DNA from: Alsobacter ponti
GTDB taxonomy: Bacteria; Pseudomonadota; Alphaproteobacteria; Rhizobiales; Beijerinckiaceae
Direction: 5' to 3'
NCBI RefSeq assembly: GCF_024294805.1
Contig: NZ_JANCLU010000002.1
Location: 248,001-312,000 of the forward strand
DNA length: 64,000 nt
Below the pieces are notes generated by a model. The model worked only from the letters and a program-made list of their open reading frames with translations. It searched no databases and was not told the origin of the DNA. Of the stretch, positions 27,423 to 35,720 are shown in pieces. The position numbers and the translations under genes are program-made. Position 1 is the stretch's first letter. Every line of letters begins with the position of its first letter.

Positions 27423-28103
27423 ATGTTCATCCGGAGTATGGCCGCGCTCGCCGGCCTCGCCGTCGTCGCGCTCGGCGAAGGCGCGCGCGCCCAGACGCCG
27501 CCGTCGGCCGCCGAGATCGCCGCCTATCGCGGCCTTCACGCGGCGGCGCAGCAGGGCGACGCCGCCGAATTGCGCCGGCTGGCGCAGGCGGGCGCGAACC
27601 CCAACGCCCGCGACGGCGCCGGGCGCACGCCGCTCCACGTCGCCTGCTTCGCCCGACGGCAGGACGCCATGCGCGCCCTCGTCGACGCCGGCGCGGACCC
27701 GCGCGCCGTCGACAACCAGGACTACGACTGCATCACCATCGCGGCGGTGGCCGACGACCCGCCCACCCTGCGCGCCGCCATCGCCGTCGGCGGAAATCCG
27801 CGGCAGGTGACGAGCCCCTACAAGGGCACCGCGCTGATCGCCGCCGCCCATCTCGGCCACGACGAGGTGGTGAAGATCCTGATCGACGCCGGCGCGCCGC
27901 TGGACCATGTCAACAACCTTGGCTGGACGGCGCTGATCGAGGCGGTGATCCTCGGCGACGGCGGCCGGCGGCACCAGGAGACGGTGCGCCATCTGGTGCG
28001 CGCCGGGGCCAATCGCGACATCGCCGACCGCAACGGCAAGACGCCCTACGACCTCGCCCAGGCGCGCGGCTACACCGCCATCATGGCGCTGCTGAAGCCT
28101 TAG
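27423..28103 (+). CDS. Exported ankyrin-repeat protein
   Basis: A 226-residue protein with a signal peptide (MAALAGLAVVALGEGARAQ) and about five ankyrin repeats from residue 40 (GRTPLHVACFARRQDAMRAL, GTALIAAAHLGHDEVVKIL, GKTPYDLAQARGYTAIMALL). It resembles the exported ankyrin protein at 2420-3349 and, like it, lies at the end of a catabolic cluster. GGGGAGGAC precedes the ATG. The partner is unknown. Confidence 0.85.
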   Translation: MFIRSMAALAGLAVVALGEGARAQTPPSAAEIAAYRGLHAAAQQGDAAELRRLAQAGANPNARDGAGRTPLHVACFARRQDAMRALVDAGADPRAVDNQDYDCITIAAVADDPPTLRAAIAVGGNPRQVTSPYKGTALIAAAHLGHDEVVKILIDAGAPLDHVNNLGWTALIEAVILGDGGRRHQETVRHLVRAGANRDIADRNGKTPYDLAQARGYTAIMALLKP

Positions 28104-28125
28104 GCGGGAGCCTGTCGCCTCCGCC

Positions 28126-28782
28126 TCAGTCGCGGCCGGGGTCGCCGAGCGGGAAGAGGTGACGGTAGGGGCGCGCCTCGTCGACGGCGCGCGCGACGGA
28201 GGGGCGGGCCAGCAGCCGGGCGCGGTAGGCGCGAAGGGCGGCGCGCTCGGGCGGGATCGGGTGCACCCAGTCCGCGAAGAACAGCGACGGCGCGGCGGCG
28301 CAGTCGGCCAGGCTGAACGCGCCGGCCGCCCAGCCGCCGCCGGCGAGGCGCTGGTCCAGCCACGCATAGGTGCGGTCCAGCAGCTCGCGCGCCTTGGTCA
28401 CTCCGTAGCCGTCGCGGTGCTCCGGCGGGCGGAGGGCGTCGAAGACGACGGTCTGCATGGGCGTCATCACGTAGTTGTCGAAGACGCGGTCGAGCATCCG
28501 CACCTCGATCGCCTCGCCCGGGTCGCTCGGCACCAGCCGGATCGCGTCCGGATGCGAGAGGCCGACATGCTCGATGACGATGGACGCCTCCATGATGGTG
28601 CGGCCCGCGTCCACCAGCACCGGGAAGCGCAGCAGCGGCCAGAGCCGGGCCAGTTCGGCCCCGTTCTCAGGGTGCTCGGAGGACAGCATGCGGTAGTCGA
28701 ACGGCGCGCCGTATTCGTAGAGCCCGATCAGCGCCTTCTGGCAGTAGGACGAGAACGGGTGGGCGTAGAGGATCGGCGTCAT
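28126..28782 (-). CDS. Glutathione S-transferase family protein
   Basis: A 218-residue GST: thioredoxin-like N-terminal domain with HPFSSYCQKALIGLYEYG (Ser/Cys-type active site) and the FPVLVDAGRTIMEASIVIEHV glutathione-binding block, then an all-helical C-terminal domain (FSLADCAAAPSLFFADW). The ATG overlaps the stop of the RibD-type gene, so the two form an operon behind the HxlR-type divergent promoter, which suggests a stress or xenobiotic response. Confidence 0.88.
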   Translation of the reverse strand: MTPILYAHPFSSYCQKALIGLYEYGAPFDYRMLSSEHPENGAELARLWPLLRFPVLVDAGRTIMEASIVIEHVGLSHPDAIRLVPSDPGEAIEVRMLDRVFDNYVMTPMQTVVFDALRPPEHRDGYGVTKARELLDRTYAWLDQRLAGGGWAAGAFSLADCAAAPSLFFADWVHPIPPERAALRAYRARLLARPSVARAVDEARPYRHLFPLGDPGRD

Positions 28783-29369
28783 GGCGCGGCTCCTTCGGCG
28801 CGGTCGCGGGCGTAGCGCAGCGCGACGGCCCCGGTGTCGAAGGAGCGCGTGTCCAGCAGCTTCAGCTTCATCTCGGGACGCCCGGGCTCGAACAGGCGGC
28901 GGCCTTCGCCCCACAGCTCCGGCAGCACCATGACGAAATACTCGTCGACGACGTCCGCCCGCATCAGCGCGTTGGCGAGGCTCGCGCCCCCGAAGGCGAA
29001 GATGTCGCCGTCCACCTCGCGCTTGAGCCGGGCGATCTCGGCGGGGAGGTCCGGCCCGGCCAGCCGGGCGTTCCAGCCGGGGTCGCCCGACAGCGTGCGC
29101 GAGAACACCGTCTTGGGCAGGCTGTTCATGGTCGCCGCGTGGGGGACGCCGGCGGCGGGGCTCGACTTGTCCGTCGCGGCCGGCATCCAGAACGCCTTGT
29201 TGAAGAGGAAATTGACCCGCCCGTACACGAGGTGGCGGGCGCGCCCGAGCGCGTAGCCCGACCAGTGCGTCGCCAGGTCATCCGACCACGCCGGGGGGCG
29301 GAACTGACCGTTCGGCATCTCCATGTAGCCGTCCAGGCTGACGAAGACGGACAGGACGAGGCTTCCCAT
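28779..29369 (-). CDS. RibD C-terminal/dihydrofolate-reductase-family protein
   Basis: A 196-residue NADPH-dependent reductase-like protein: SVFVSLDGYMEMPNGQF at the start, DIFAFGGASLANALMRADVVDEYFVMVLPELWGEGRRLF near the end, both typical of YyaP/YwjB-type RibD-C proteins. Their substrates are usually unknown. It starts behind the divergent region shared with the HxlR regulator and is coupled to the GST gene. Confidence 0.88.
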   Translation of the reverse strand: MGSLVLSVFVSLDGYMEMPNGQFRPPAWSDDLATHWSGYALGRARHLVYGRVNFLFNKAFWMPAATDKSSPAAGVPHAATMNSLPKTVFSRTLSGDPGWNARLAGPDLPAEIARLKREVDGDIFAFGGASLANALMRADVVDEYFVMVLPELWGEGRRLFEPGRPEMKLKLLDTRSFDTGAVALRYARDRAEGAAP

Positions 29370-29395
29370 GGCGGTCCTCCGAAATGTTTTTCTGA

Positions 29396-29451
29396 TTGCA
29401 TATTGCAAGCAGTTGAAGGGTGACGCAAGCGCTTTTACATTGCAAGCGGTT
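29396..29451. promoter_or_regulatory. Divergent promoter region with repeated TTGCAAGC operator-like sites
   Basis: ATTGCAAGC(A/G)GTT occurs at 29402-29414 and 29439-29451, and the first copy forms an inverted repeat TTGCA-TAT-TGCAA at 29396-29408. The sites lie between the HxlR gene and the reductase/GST operon, where an HxlR-family regulator would bind. Inferred, not shown. Confidence 0.45.
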
Positions 29452-29477
29452 TTGGTTCGTCCGCCTGCGGAGACGCC

Positions 29478-30002
29478 ATGGACGCCGCGCACCGGTCCGG
29501 CTGCCCGATCAATCTGACCCTCGAAGTGCTCGGCGACCGCTGGAGCCTGATCGTCATCCGGGACGTCATGTTCGGCAACCGGCGGCATTTCCGCGAGTTG
29601 CAGCGCCACTCGGAGGAGGGCATCGCCTCCAACATCCTGGCCGACCGGCTGAAGAAGCTGGTCGAGGCCGGCCTGCTCACCCGCGTGGGCGACCCCGCCC
29701 ACCAGCAGAAGGCGATCTACAGCCTCGCCGAGCCGGCCATCCAGCTCGTGCCGCTGCTCGCCCACATGGGGGCGTGGGGACGCCGGCACACGCCGGTGTC
29801 CGAGGAGCTGTCGATCCGCGCCGAGCTGCTGGAGAAAGGCGGTCCGCCGCTTTGGGAGGCGTTCATGGCGGAGCTGCGCCACCTGCACCTGGGCGCGCCC
29901 CGGCCGGCTCGCTCGGTGATGGCCGAGCTGCAGGCCGCCTACCGGGCCGTCCTGGCGCGAAAAGCCGGCGGCGAGGCCGGTGAGGAGCCAGCGGAAAATT
30001 AA
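29478..30002 (+). CDS. HxlR-family transcriptional regulator
   Basis: A 174-residue winged-helix regulator. The HxlR domain covers residues 9 to about 100 (CPINLTLEVLGDRWSLIVIRDVMFGNRRHFRELQ, GIASNILADRLKKLVEAGLL) with the family's conserved N-terminal cysteine at position 9, often redox- or aldehyde-responsive; residues 105-174 form a helical extension. It is divergent from the RibD/GST operon and is its most likely regulator. Confidence 0.9.
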   Translation: MDAAHRSGCPINLTLEVLGDRWSLIVIRDVMFGNRRHFRELQRHSEEGIASNILADRLKKLVEAGLLTRVGDPAHQQKAIYSLAEPAIQLVPLLAHMGAWGRRHTPVSEELSIRAELLEKGGPPLWEAFMAELRHLHLGAPRPARSVMAELQAAYRAVLARKAGGEAGEEPAEN

Positions 30003-30118
30003 ACAAGCAGCTTAATATTAGGCCCATTCGCCGGGAGTTGGGCTTAAAGTTGCGTTGACTCGGGGCTGGAAAGGATGAAAATTACCAAATACCAATAAAA
30101 CTGGAAGCGCGCGGTGTA

Positions 30119-31195
30119 ATGCAGGGATCCCGGGTCGCGGCGTTCGACGGCTGGAGAGCGGTCTGCATCCTGATGGTCATCCTCGGCCATCTCGCCGAGT
30201 ATTCGTCCGTGCGCGGCGACGGCCCCCTCGAATCCGTCATCTCTGCCTACGCGCTGCTGCGCGTCCAGATCTTCTTCGTGCTGTGCGGCTATCTCACCGG
30301 CTGCTCGCTGCAGCGGGAGGGGCGGCGAGGCGGGCGCGTCCACGTCATGCGCTTCTATGTGCGCCGCTTCATGCGCGTCGTGCCGCCGCTGCTGGTGTTC
30401 GTCGCGGCGATCGTCCTGATGGCGAGGCAGGGGCTGATCGACCCCGAGGCGGTCGGCGTCTATCGCGCCATCTTCTACGTCTGCAACGTGCGCGACTGCG
30501 GCGGCTATGTCGGCGGCCACCTGTGGACGTTGTCGGCGCAGGAGCAGTTCTACATCCTCGCGCCCTTCCTGTTCATCTTCTACCGGATCGCCCCGTCGCG
30601 CACGACGCTGGCGCTCGCGACGTTTCCGCTCTTCGTCGCGGCCTGGGTGCTGGCGACGCGCTCGCCGCTGTCGCTGGTGGCGCTGCAATTCGTGCCGCTC
30701 GCGGTCGGCCTGCTGTGCGCGTTTTACCGCGACGACCTGTGGCGGCGCTGCGCCGAGGCGCCGGCCTCGTCCCTCGCGGTGGCGGCGCTGCTGATCCTCG
30801 TCATCTACCCGGCCGAGGGGCCGCTGGCGGTGGTGGCGCGCGCCGTGCTGGTGCCCGGGCTGATCGCCTTCATGCTGGCGAAGTCGGCGACGGTTGCGCC
30901 GGTCAACCGGTTCCTGTCGGCGCGCCCCGTGGCGGTGATCGGGCGCGCGTCCTACTCGATCTATCTCTGGCAGCAGCTCGCCACCTATCCGTTCGAGGGC
31001 GCGGGCTACGCTTTCTACATCGGCAGCCTCGGCCTGTGCATCTTCGCCGGGGTGCTCTCCTACGCCCTTTTCGAGCGCGGCCTGGCGCGGCTGAGCGACC
31101 GGGCGCAGGCGTGGCTCGGCGAGCCCGGGCCGGTGTTCGGCTGGCGTCCGCGCGCCACGGCGGCGGCCTTGCCGGCCCGCGAGCAGGCCCACTGA
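30119..31195 (+). CDS. Membrane acyltransferase, acyltransferase-3 family
   Basis: A 358-residue integral membrane O-acyltransferase with about ten spans. The opening FDGWRAVCILMVILGHL with its conserved His, RRFMRVVPPLLVF and GGHLWTLSAQEQFYILAPFLF are hallmarks of OafA/NodX/OpgC-type enzymes that acetylate or succinylate surface glycans. It is a lone gene behind an AT-rich leader (30000-30118) unlike the local composition; that leader also holds ATG AAA ATT ACC AAA TAC CAA TAA at 30075-30098, a possible seven-codon leader ORF. The target polysaccharide is unknown. Confidence 0.88.
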   Translation: MQGSRVAAFDGWRAVCILMVILGHLAEYSSVRGDGPLESVISAYALLRVQIFFVLCGYLTGCSLQREGRRGGRVHVMRFYVRRFMRVVPPLLVFVAAIVLMARQGLIDPEAVGVYRAIFYVCNVRDCGGYVGGHLWTLSAQEQFYILAPFLFIFYRIAPSRTTLALATFPLFVAAWVLATRSPLSLVALQFVPLAVGLLCAFYRDDLWRRCAEAPASSLAVAALLILVIYPAEGPLAVVARAVLVPGLIAFMLAKSATVAPVNRFLSARPVAVIGRASYSIYLWQQLATYPFEGAGYAFYIGSLGLCIFAGVLSYALFERGLARLSDRAQAWLGEPGPVFGWRPRATAAALPAREQAH

Positions 31196-31267
31196 CGCGT
31201 TCCTCGACGCGGCCCGGCGCGCGCGCTAAGGAATCGGCTCGGGCCGAACCGCCGGGAGCTGCCGGAA

Positions 31268-31939
31268 TTGCGGATCTTGCTGGTCGAGGATGCTGAGGAT
31301 CTGGGGGACGCCGTGGCCTCCAAGCTGCGGCTGCTCGGCCATGCCGTGGAATGGGCGAAGGACGGCCGCTCCGGCCGCGAACTCGCCCTCGCCGAGCCCT
31401 TCGACGCGGTGATCCTCGACATCAACCTGCCGGGGGAGGACGGCTTCTCGGTGCTGCGCGCCATGCGCGCCGCGCGCCTGCCGACCCCGGTGCTGGTGGT
31501 GACGGCCCGCTCCGAGGTCGACGACAAGATCAGCCTGCTCGACCTCGGCGCGGACGACTACCTCGTCAAGCCGTTCGACCTGCGCGAGCTGGAGGCGCGG
31601 CTGCGCGCCCTGCTGCGCCGGCGCGCCGGCGCGCTGTCGAGCACGGTGGCGGTCGGCGAACTGGTCATCGACCACGCCGCCGGCGAAGCGCGGCTGGGCG
31701 ACCGGCCGCTCGATCTCAGCCGCCGCGAGTTCCGCCTGCTGGAGATCCTGACCAGCCGCCTCGGCCAGGTCATTCCCAAGCAGCGGCTGATGGACCAGCT
31801 TTTCAGCCTCGACGACGAGGTCTCCGAGAACGCGCTGGAGCTCTACGTGTCGCGGCTGCGGCGCAAGCTGCAGGGCGCTCCCGTCACCATCGCCACGGTG
31901 CGCGGGGCCGGCTACGCGGCGCGGGCGGCGCATGGCTGA
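31268..31939 (+). CDS. OmpR-family response regulator (TctD-like)
   Basis: A 223-residue regulator: receiver domain with Asp51 as the phosphoacceptor (VILDINLPGEDG) and Lys101 (DYLVKPFDL), then an OmpR-type winged helix (LDLSRREFRLLEILTSR, LYVSRLRRKLQ). The start is a TTG preceded by GGGAG (31253-31257); no in-frame ATG is suitably placed. It overlaps the histidine kinase gene by 8 bases. It probably binds the direct repeats upstream of the Fe(III)-type importer at 34415-34435. Confidence 0.9.
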   Translation: MRILLVEDAEDLGDAVASKLRLLGHAVEWAKDGRSGRELALAEPFDAVILDINLPGEDGFSVLRAMRAARLPTPVLVVTARSEVDDKISLLDLGADDYLVKPFDLRELEARLRALLRRRAGALSSTVAVGELVIDHAAGEARLGDRPLDLSRREFRLLEILTSRLGQVIPKQRLMDQLFSLDDEVSENALELYVSRLRRKLQGAPVTIATVRGAGYAARAAHG

Positions 31940-34391
31940 GACCTTCTCGATCCGGCGTCGCCTGTTGGTCGGCGCCATCGCGGCGCTGGGCCTGGCGCTG
32001 CTGGCGCTGATGGCGATCTCCGCCTTCTACGCGCGCCAGGCCGCCGACCGCGCCTTCGACAGGCTGCTCGCCGGCGCGGCCCTGTCGATCTCGGGCGCGG
32101 TGCAGGTGGAGGACAACGACGTCGCGCTGGAGCTGCCGCCGGCGGCGCTGCTGATGCTCGCCTATAGCGGCGAGGACCGCGTGTTCTATCTCGTGCAGGG
32201 GCCCGCCGGCGCGGCCGTCACCGGCTATCCCGATTTCGGCAACCTGCTGCCGCGCGCCGCCAGCACCGACCCGGTGTTCGCGACCATCGAGTATCGCGGC
32301 GAGCCGACCCGCGTGGCCACGGTCGGCCGGCTGGTGACGCTCGGCGAGCGCACCGGCTGGGTGACGGTGCGGGTCGGCCAGACGCAGGACGCCCGCGCCG
32401 CGCTGGCGCGAGAGCTGACCGCGCGCGCCTCCCTCGGCCTCGCGGCGCTGGCGGCGCTCGCCCTCGTGCTGCTCTCCTTCGGCCTCGGCCGGGCGCTGAG
32501 GCCGCTGCGCGCCATCGAGCTGGAGCTGCGGCGGCGCGAGCCCAACGACCTCGCCCCGCTGCGCGAGCCCGTGCCGGTGGAGGTCAGCGCGCTCGCCCTG
32601 GCGCTCAACGACTTTATGGGGCGGCTGGACAACCTCGTCCGGCGGCTGCGCTCGCTGCTCGCCGACGCGGCGCACCAGGTGCGCACGCCGCTGGCGGCGC
32701 TGCGCGCGCAGGCGGAGATCGCGCTCGAGGAAACCGATCCCGAGCGGCTTCGCGACAGGCTCGGCCGCATCCACGCCAACGCAGTTCATGCGAGCCAGCT
32801 CGTCAGCCAGATCCTGATGGACGCCACCGTGCTGCACCGGCTCGAAAGCCAGGAGTGGCAGCCGGTCGCCGTCTCGCAGGTGCTCGAGGACGTGCTGAAG
32901 AGCCTCGACCCGGGCTCGGCCGACCGCGTCGACGCCGCCGTTGGGCCGGACGCGGCCAACGCCTCCGTCAACGGCGACCGGATCGCGCTCCGTGAGATGC
33001 TGCGCAACCTCGTCGAGAACGCGCTGCTGCACGCTCCCGGCAGCCCGGTCGAGATTTCGGTGACGGCCGAGGACGGCGGCCGCGTGGCGCTCGCGGTGCT
33101 GGACCGGGGGCCGGGCATTCCGGATGCCGACAAGCCGGCCGTGCTGGAGCGCTTCCGGAGGGGGGCCGCCGCCAAGGAGGGCACCGGCTCCGGCCTCGGC
33201 CTGTCGATCGCCGACACCGTGGCGCGGGGCCACGGCGGCGCGCTGGTCCTGACGGATCGTCCGGGCGGCGGGCTGTGCGCCCGCGTCACGCTGCCGGCGG
33301 CCTTCGCGCCGGGCCGGGCCGGCCTCGGCATGACGGCGGCGATGGCGGCGCTGCTGCTGCTCGCCGCCGCCGTTGCGCCCGACGCGGCGCGCGCCGACGC
33401 CGTGCTGTCGCGCTATCCGGCGTCCGGGCCGGAGCTGGCGACGCTGGTGATCGCGGGCGCCACGGACAAGGCGCAGTTCGAGCCGGTGATCCGCGATTTC
33501 CAGGCGACCAGGCCCGACCTCGCCGTCGCCTATGTCGAGATGGACACGGTGGAGCTGCACGAACGCTTCCTGGCCGGCACGCTCGACCTGCCGCCGGACG
33601 TGCTGATCAGCTCGGCCATCGACCTGCAGATCAAGCTGGCCAACGACGGCCACGCGCTCGCCTACGCGTCGGCGGCCACGGCGGCGCTGCCCGGCTGGGC
33701 GCGCTGGCGCAACGAGGTGTTCGGCTTCACCTTCGAGCCGGCGGTGATGGTCTACAACCCCGACCTCATCCCGGACGCAGAAGCTCCGCGCTCGCGCGCG
33801 CAGCTCGTCAGGCTGCTCGGCGAACGCGGCGAGAGCCTGCGCGGGCGCATCGCCACCTACGACATCGTGCGCAGCGGCGTCGGCCACCTGCTGGCGGCGC
33901 AGGACGCGCAGATCTCGTCGAGCTTCTGGCGTCTCACCAGCGCCATGGGCAACGCGGGCGTGCTGCTGGAGCGCGGCAGCGGGGCGATGATCGACCGGGT
34001 GGAGCGCGGCGACCTGGCGCTCGCCTACAACGTGCTCGGCTCCTACGCCTTCGCGCGGCAGGCGGCGGGGGCGCGCCTGCGCGTGGTGATGCCGAGCGAC
34101 TACACGCTGGCGCTGAGCCGCGCCGTTCTCATCCCGCGCGGCTCCGCGCATCCCGAGGCGGCCCGCGCGCTGATCGACTACCTGCTGTCGCCGCGCGGGC
34201 AGGCGCTGCTCGCCCGCATCGGGCTGGGCGCGGTGATGGGCGAGGGGTCGGGAACGGCGAGCGCCATCGCGGCGGAGGCGCGCGGCCCCGTGCAGCCCGT
34301 GCCGCTGGGGCCGGCGCTGCTCACCTTCCTCGACCAGCAGCGCCGTTCGCGCTTTCTCCAGGCCTGGCTGCAGCTGGTGTCCGGCATCTGA
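31932..34391 (+). CDS. Histidine kinase fused to a C-terminal periplasmic-binding-protein domain
   Basis: An 819-residue protein. Residues 1-466 are a TctE-like kinase: membrane span 11-33, periplasmic region 34-165, span 167-187, HAMP-like linker, H-box with His248 (DAAHQVRTP), N-box (NLVENALLH, 359-367) and G-boxes (DRGPGIPD, GTGSGLGLS). Residues 467-819 begin MTAAMAALLLLAAAVAPDAARAD, which looks like a signal peptide or third membrane span, then an Fe(III)-type binding-protein domain. That domain is paralogous to the importer's receptor encoded 110 bases downstream (compare YDIVRSGVGHLL with YDPERSGVGYLF, and MPSDYTLALSR with LPNDYTLIATR). There is no stop between the parts; an internal ATG at 33330 could also yield a free binding protein. 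Confidence 0.87.
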   Translation: MAETFSIRRRLLVGAIAALGLALLALMAISAFYARQAADRAFDRLLAGAALSISGAVQVEDNDVALELPPAALLMLAYSGEDRVFYLVQGPAGAAVTGYPDFGNLLPRAASTDPVFATIEYRGEPTRVATVGRLVTLGERTGWVTVRVGQTQDARAALARELTARASLGLAALAALALVLLSFGLGRALRPLRAIELELRRREPNDLAPLREPVPVEVSALALALNDFMGRLDNLVRRLRSLLADAAHQVRTPLAALRAQAEIALEETDPERLRDRLGRIHANAVHASQLVSQILMDATVLHRLESQEWQPVAVSQVLEDVLKSLDPGSADRVDAAVGPDAANASVNGDRIALREMLRNLVENALLHAPGSPVEISVTAEDGGRVALAVLDRGPGIPDADKPAVLERFRRGAAAKEGTGSGLGLSIADTVARGHGGALVLTDRPGGGLCARVTLPAAFAPGRAGLGMTAAMAALLLLAAAVAPDAARADAVLSRYPASGPELATLVIAGATDKAQFEPVIRDFQATRPDLAVAYVEMDTVELHERFLAGTLDLPPDVLISSAIDLQIKLANDGHALAYASAATAALPGWARWRNEVFGFTFEPAVMVYNPDLIPDAEAPRSRAQLVRLLGERGESLRGRIATYDIVRSGVGHLLAAQDAQISSSFWRLTSAMGNAGVLLERGSGAMIDRVERGDLALAYNVLGSYAFARQAAGARLRVVMPSDYTLALSRAVLIPRGSAHPEAARALIDYLLSPRGQALLARIGLGAVMGEGSGTASAIAAEARGPVQPVPLGPALLTFLDQQRRSRFLQAWLQLVSGI

Positions 34392-34414
34392 GGCGCGGCG
34401 ATGCGTCACGCTCG

Positions 34415-34435
34415 GCGACAGGTTTGCGACAGGTT
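34415..34435 (+). promoter_or_regulatory. Tandem direct repeat, candidate response-regulator site
   Basis: GCGACAGGTT occurs at 34415-34424 and 34426-34435, 11 bases apart, one helical turn. Same-face tandem repeats are the usual site of OmpR-family regulators. It lies 66-86 bases before the importer receptor gene and directly after the gene for the partner kinase. Confidence 0.55.
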
Positions 34436-34500
34436 GGAGGGGTAGAGAGGCTTCAACGGGCCACCGAGTCCGGAAACCAGGAAACCTCTCAGGAGCCGCC

Positions 34501-35589
34501 ATGACAAAGCTCGCGCTTCCGCTCGCCCTCGGGCTCGTCGCCTTCTCCGCCGCCGCGCACGCGCAGGTCCCGCCCGGCTACCCCGCCGACTACGCCGCCG
34601 TGATCGACGCGGCCAAGAAGGAGGGCAAGGTCGTCGTGTACGGCACCACCGACGCCGCCGCCGCCAACTTCCTCGTCAAGGATTTCGAGGCCGCCTACGG
34701 CATCAAGGTCGAGTACAACGACCTCAACTCGACCGAGCTCTACAACCGCTTCATCGCCGAAGCGGCGGCCGGGCAGGGCACGGCGGACGTGACGTGGTCG
34801 TCCGCGCCGGACCTGCAGGTCAAGCTCGTCAACGACGGCTACGCCGCCACCTACAAGTCTCCCGAGGCCGCCTCCGTGCCGTCCTGGGCGAATTACAAGG
34901 ACACCGCCTTCGGCACCACCTACGAGGCCGTGACCTTCGTCTACAACAAGCGCCTCGTTCCCGAAGGCGACGTGCCGAAGAACCACGCCGACCTGCTGAA
35001 GCTGCTCACCTCCAAGCCTGACGCCTACAAGGGCAAGGTGACCGCCTACGATCCGGAGCGTTCGGGCGTCGGCTACCTATTCTTCACGCAGGACGACCTC
35101 GCCTGGAACCAGGCCTGGGACCTGTTCAAGGCGTTCGGCAAGACCGAGATCAAGCTCTACACCTCGGCCGGCGCGATGATCGAGCGCGTCACCTCGGGCG
35201 AGCACCTGATCGGCTACGGCATCTTCGGATCCTATGCGCTGACCCGCAGCAAGAAGGACCCGAACCTCGGCATCGTGCTGCCCAACGACTACACGCTGAT
35301 CGCCACCCGCGTCGCGTTCCTGTCCAGCAAGGCCAAGAACCCGAACGCCGGCAAGCTGTTCCTCGACTATCTGCTGTCGAAGCGTGGCCAGACCATCATC
35401 GCCAACGAGGCCGAGCTGTACTCGCTGCGCGACGACGTGCAAGGCGAGGCCACGGTCGCCAAGGTCAAGGCGCAGGTCGGCGACAAGGTTCGCCCCATCC
35501 AGATCAACAACGACCTGGCCGGCAACCTCGAGGCGACCAAGCGCCTGAAGTTCCTCAAGCAGTGGCAGGGCGCCCTCAAGGGCAACTGA
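34501..35589 (+). CDS. Fe(III)-type ABC transporter substrate-binding protein
   Basis: A 362-residue periplasmic receptor of the FbpA/AfuA/FutA-like family, which also includes binders of organic phosphate and small anionic ligands. Signal peptide to about AAHAQV (residue 22); domain blocks EGKVVVYGTTDAAAANFLVKDF, YNRFIAEAAAGQGTADVTWSS, AYDPERSGVGYLF and GIVLPNDYTL. The metal-tyrosine pair of true FbpA proteins is not obvious, so iron as ligand is an assumption. AGGAG lies 5 bases before the ATG. It is the closest relative in the window of the kinase's C-terminal domain. Confidence 0.88.
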   Translation: MTKLALPLALGLVAFSAAAHAQVPPGYPADYAAVIDAAKKEGKVVVYGTTDAAAANFLVKDFEAAYGIKVEYNDLNSTELYNRFIAEAAAGQGTADVTWSSAPDLQVKLVNDGYAATYKSPEAASVPSWANYKDTAFGTTYEAVTFVYNKRLVPEGDVPKNHADLLKLLTSKPDAYKGKVTAYDPERSGVGYLFFTQDDLAWNQAWDLFKAFGKTEIKLYTSAGAMIERVTSGEHLIGYGIFGSYALTRSKKDPNLGIVLPNDYTLIATRVAFLSSKAKNPNAGKLFLDYLLSKRGQTIIANEAELYSLRDDVQGEATVAKVKAQVGDKVRPIQINNDLAGNLEATKRLKFLKQWQGALKGN

Positions 35590-35600
35590 CGCCGCGATAC

Positions 35601-35624
35601 CGCCGCGGCCCCGGGGCCGCGGCG
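35601..35624. other. Perfect 24-bp palindrome after the importer receptor gene
   Basis: The stretch is fully self-complementary (CGCCGCGGCC arms around CCGG) and can form a 10-bp hairpin with a 4-base loop. No T tract follows, so it is more likely an mRNA-stabilising or attenuating hairpin between receptor and permease genes than a terminator. Confidence 0.5.
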
Positions 35625-35720
35625 ACCCCTTCCGCGAGCCGGGCCCGCCCCGGCTCGCCCGGCGCCGCCGGCGCCAGCATGCGATGACGCTCGCTCCCCG
35701 GTCCCGCCGGAAGGTTTCCC

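Noticed and set aside
33325-33335. Treating the kinase and the receptor-like domain as two separate annotated genes
   Set aside because: There is no stop codon; the frame is open through ATG 33330. Kept as a fusion with an internal-start alternative.
34392-34414. Fur box upstream of the Fe(III)-type importer
   Set aside because: No AT-rich GATAAT-type repeat is present; the direct repeats suit the adjacent two-component regulator better.
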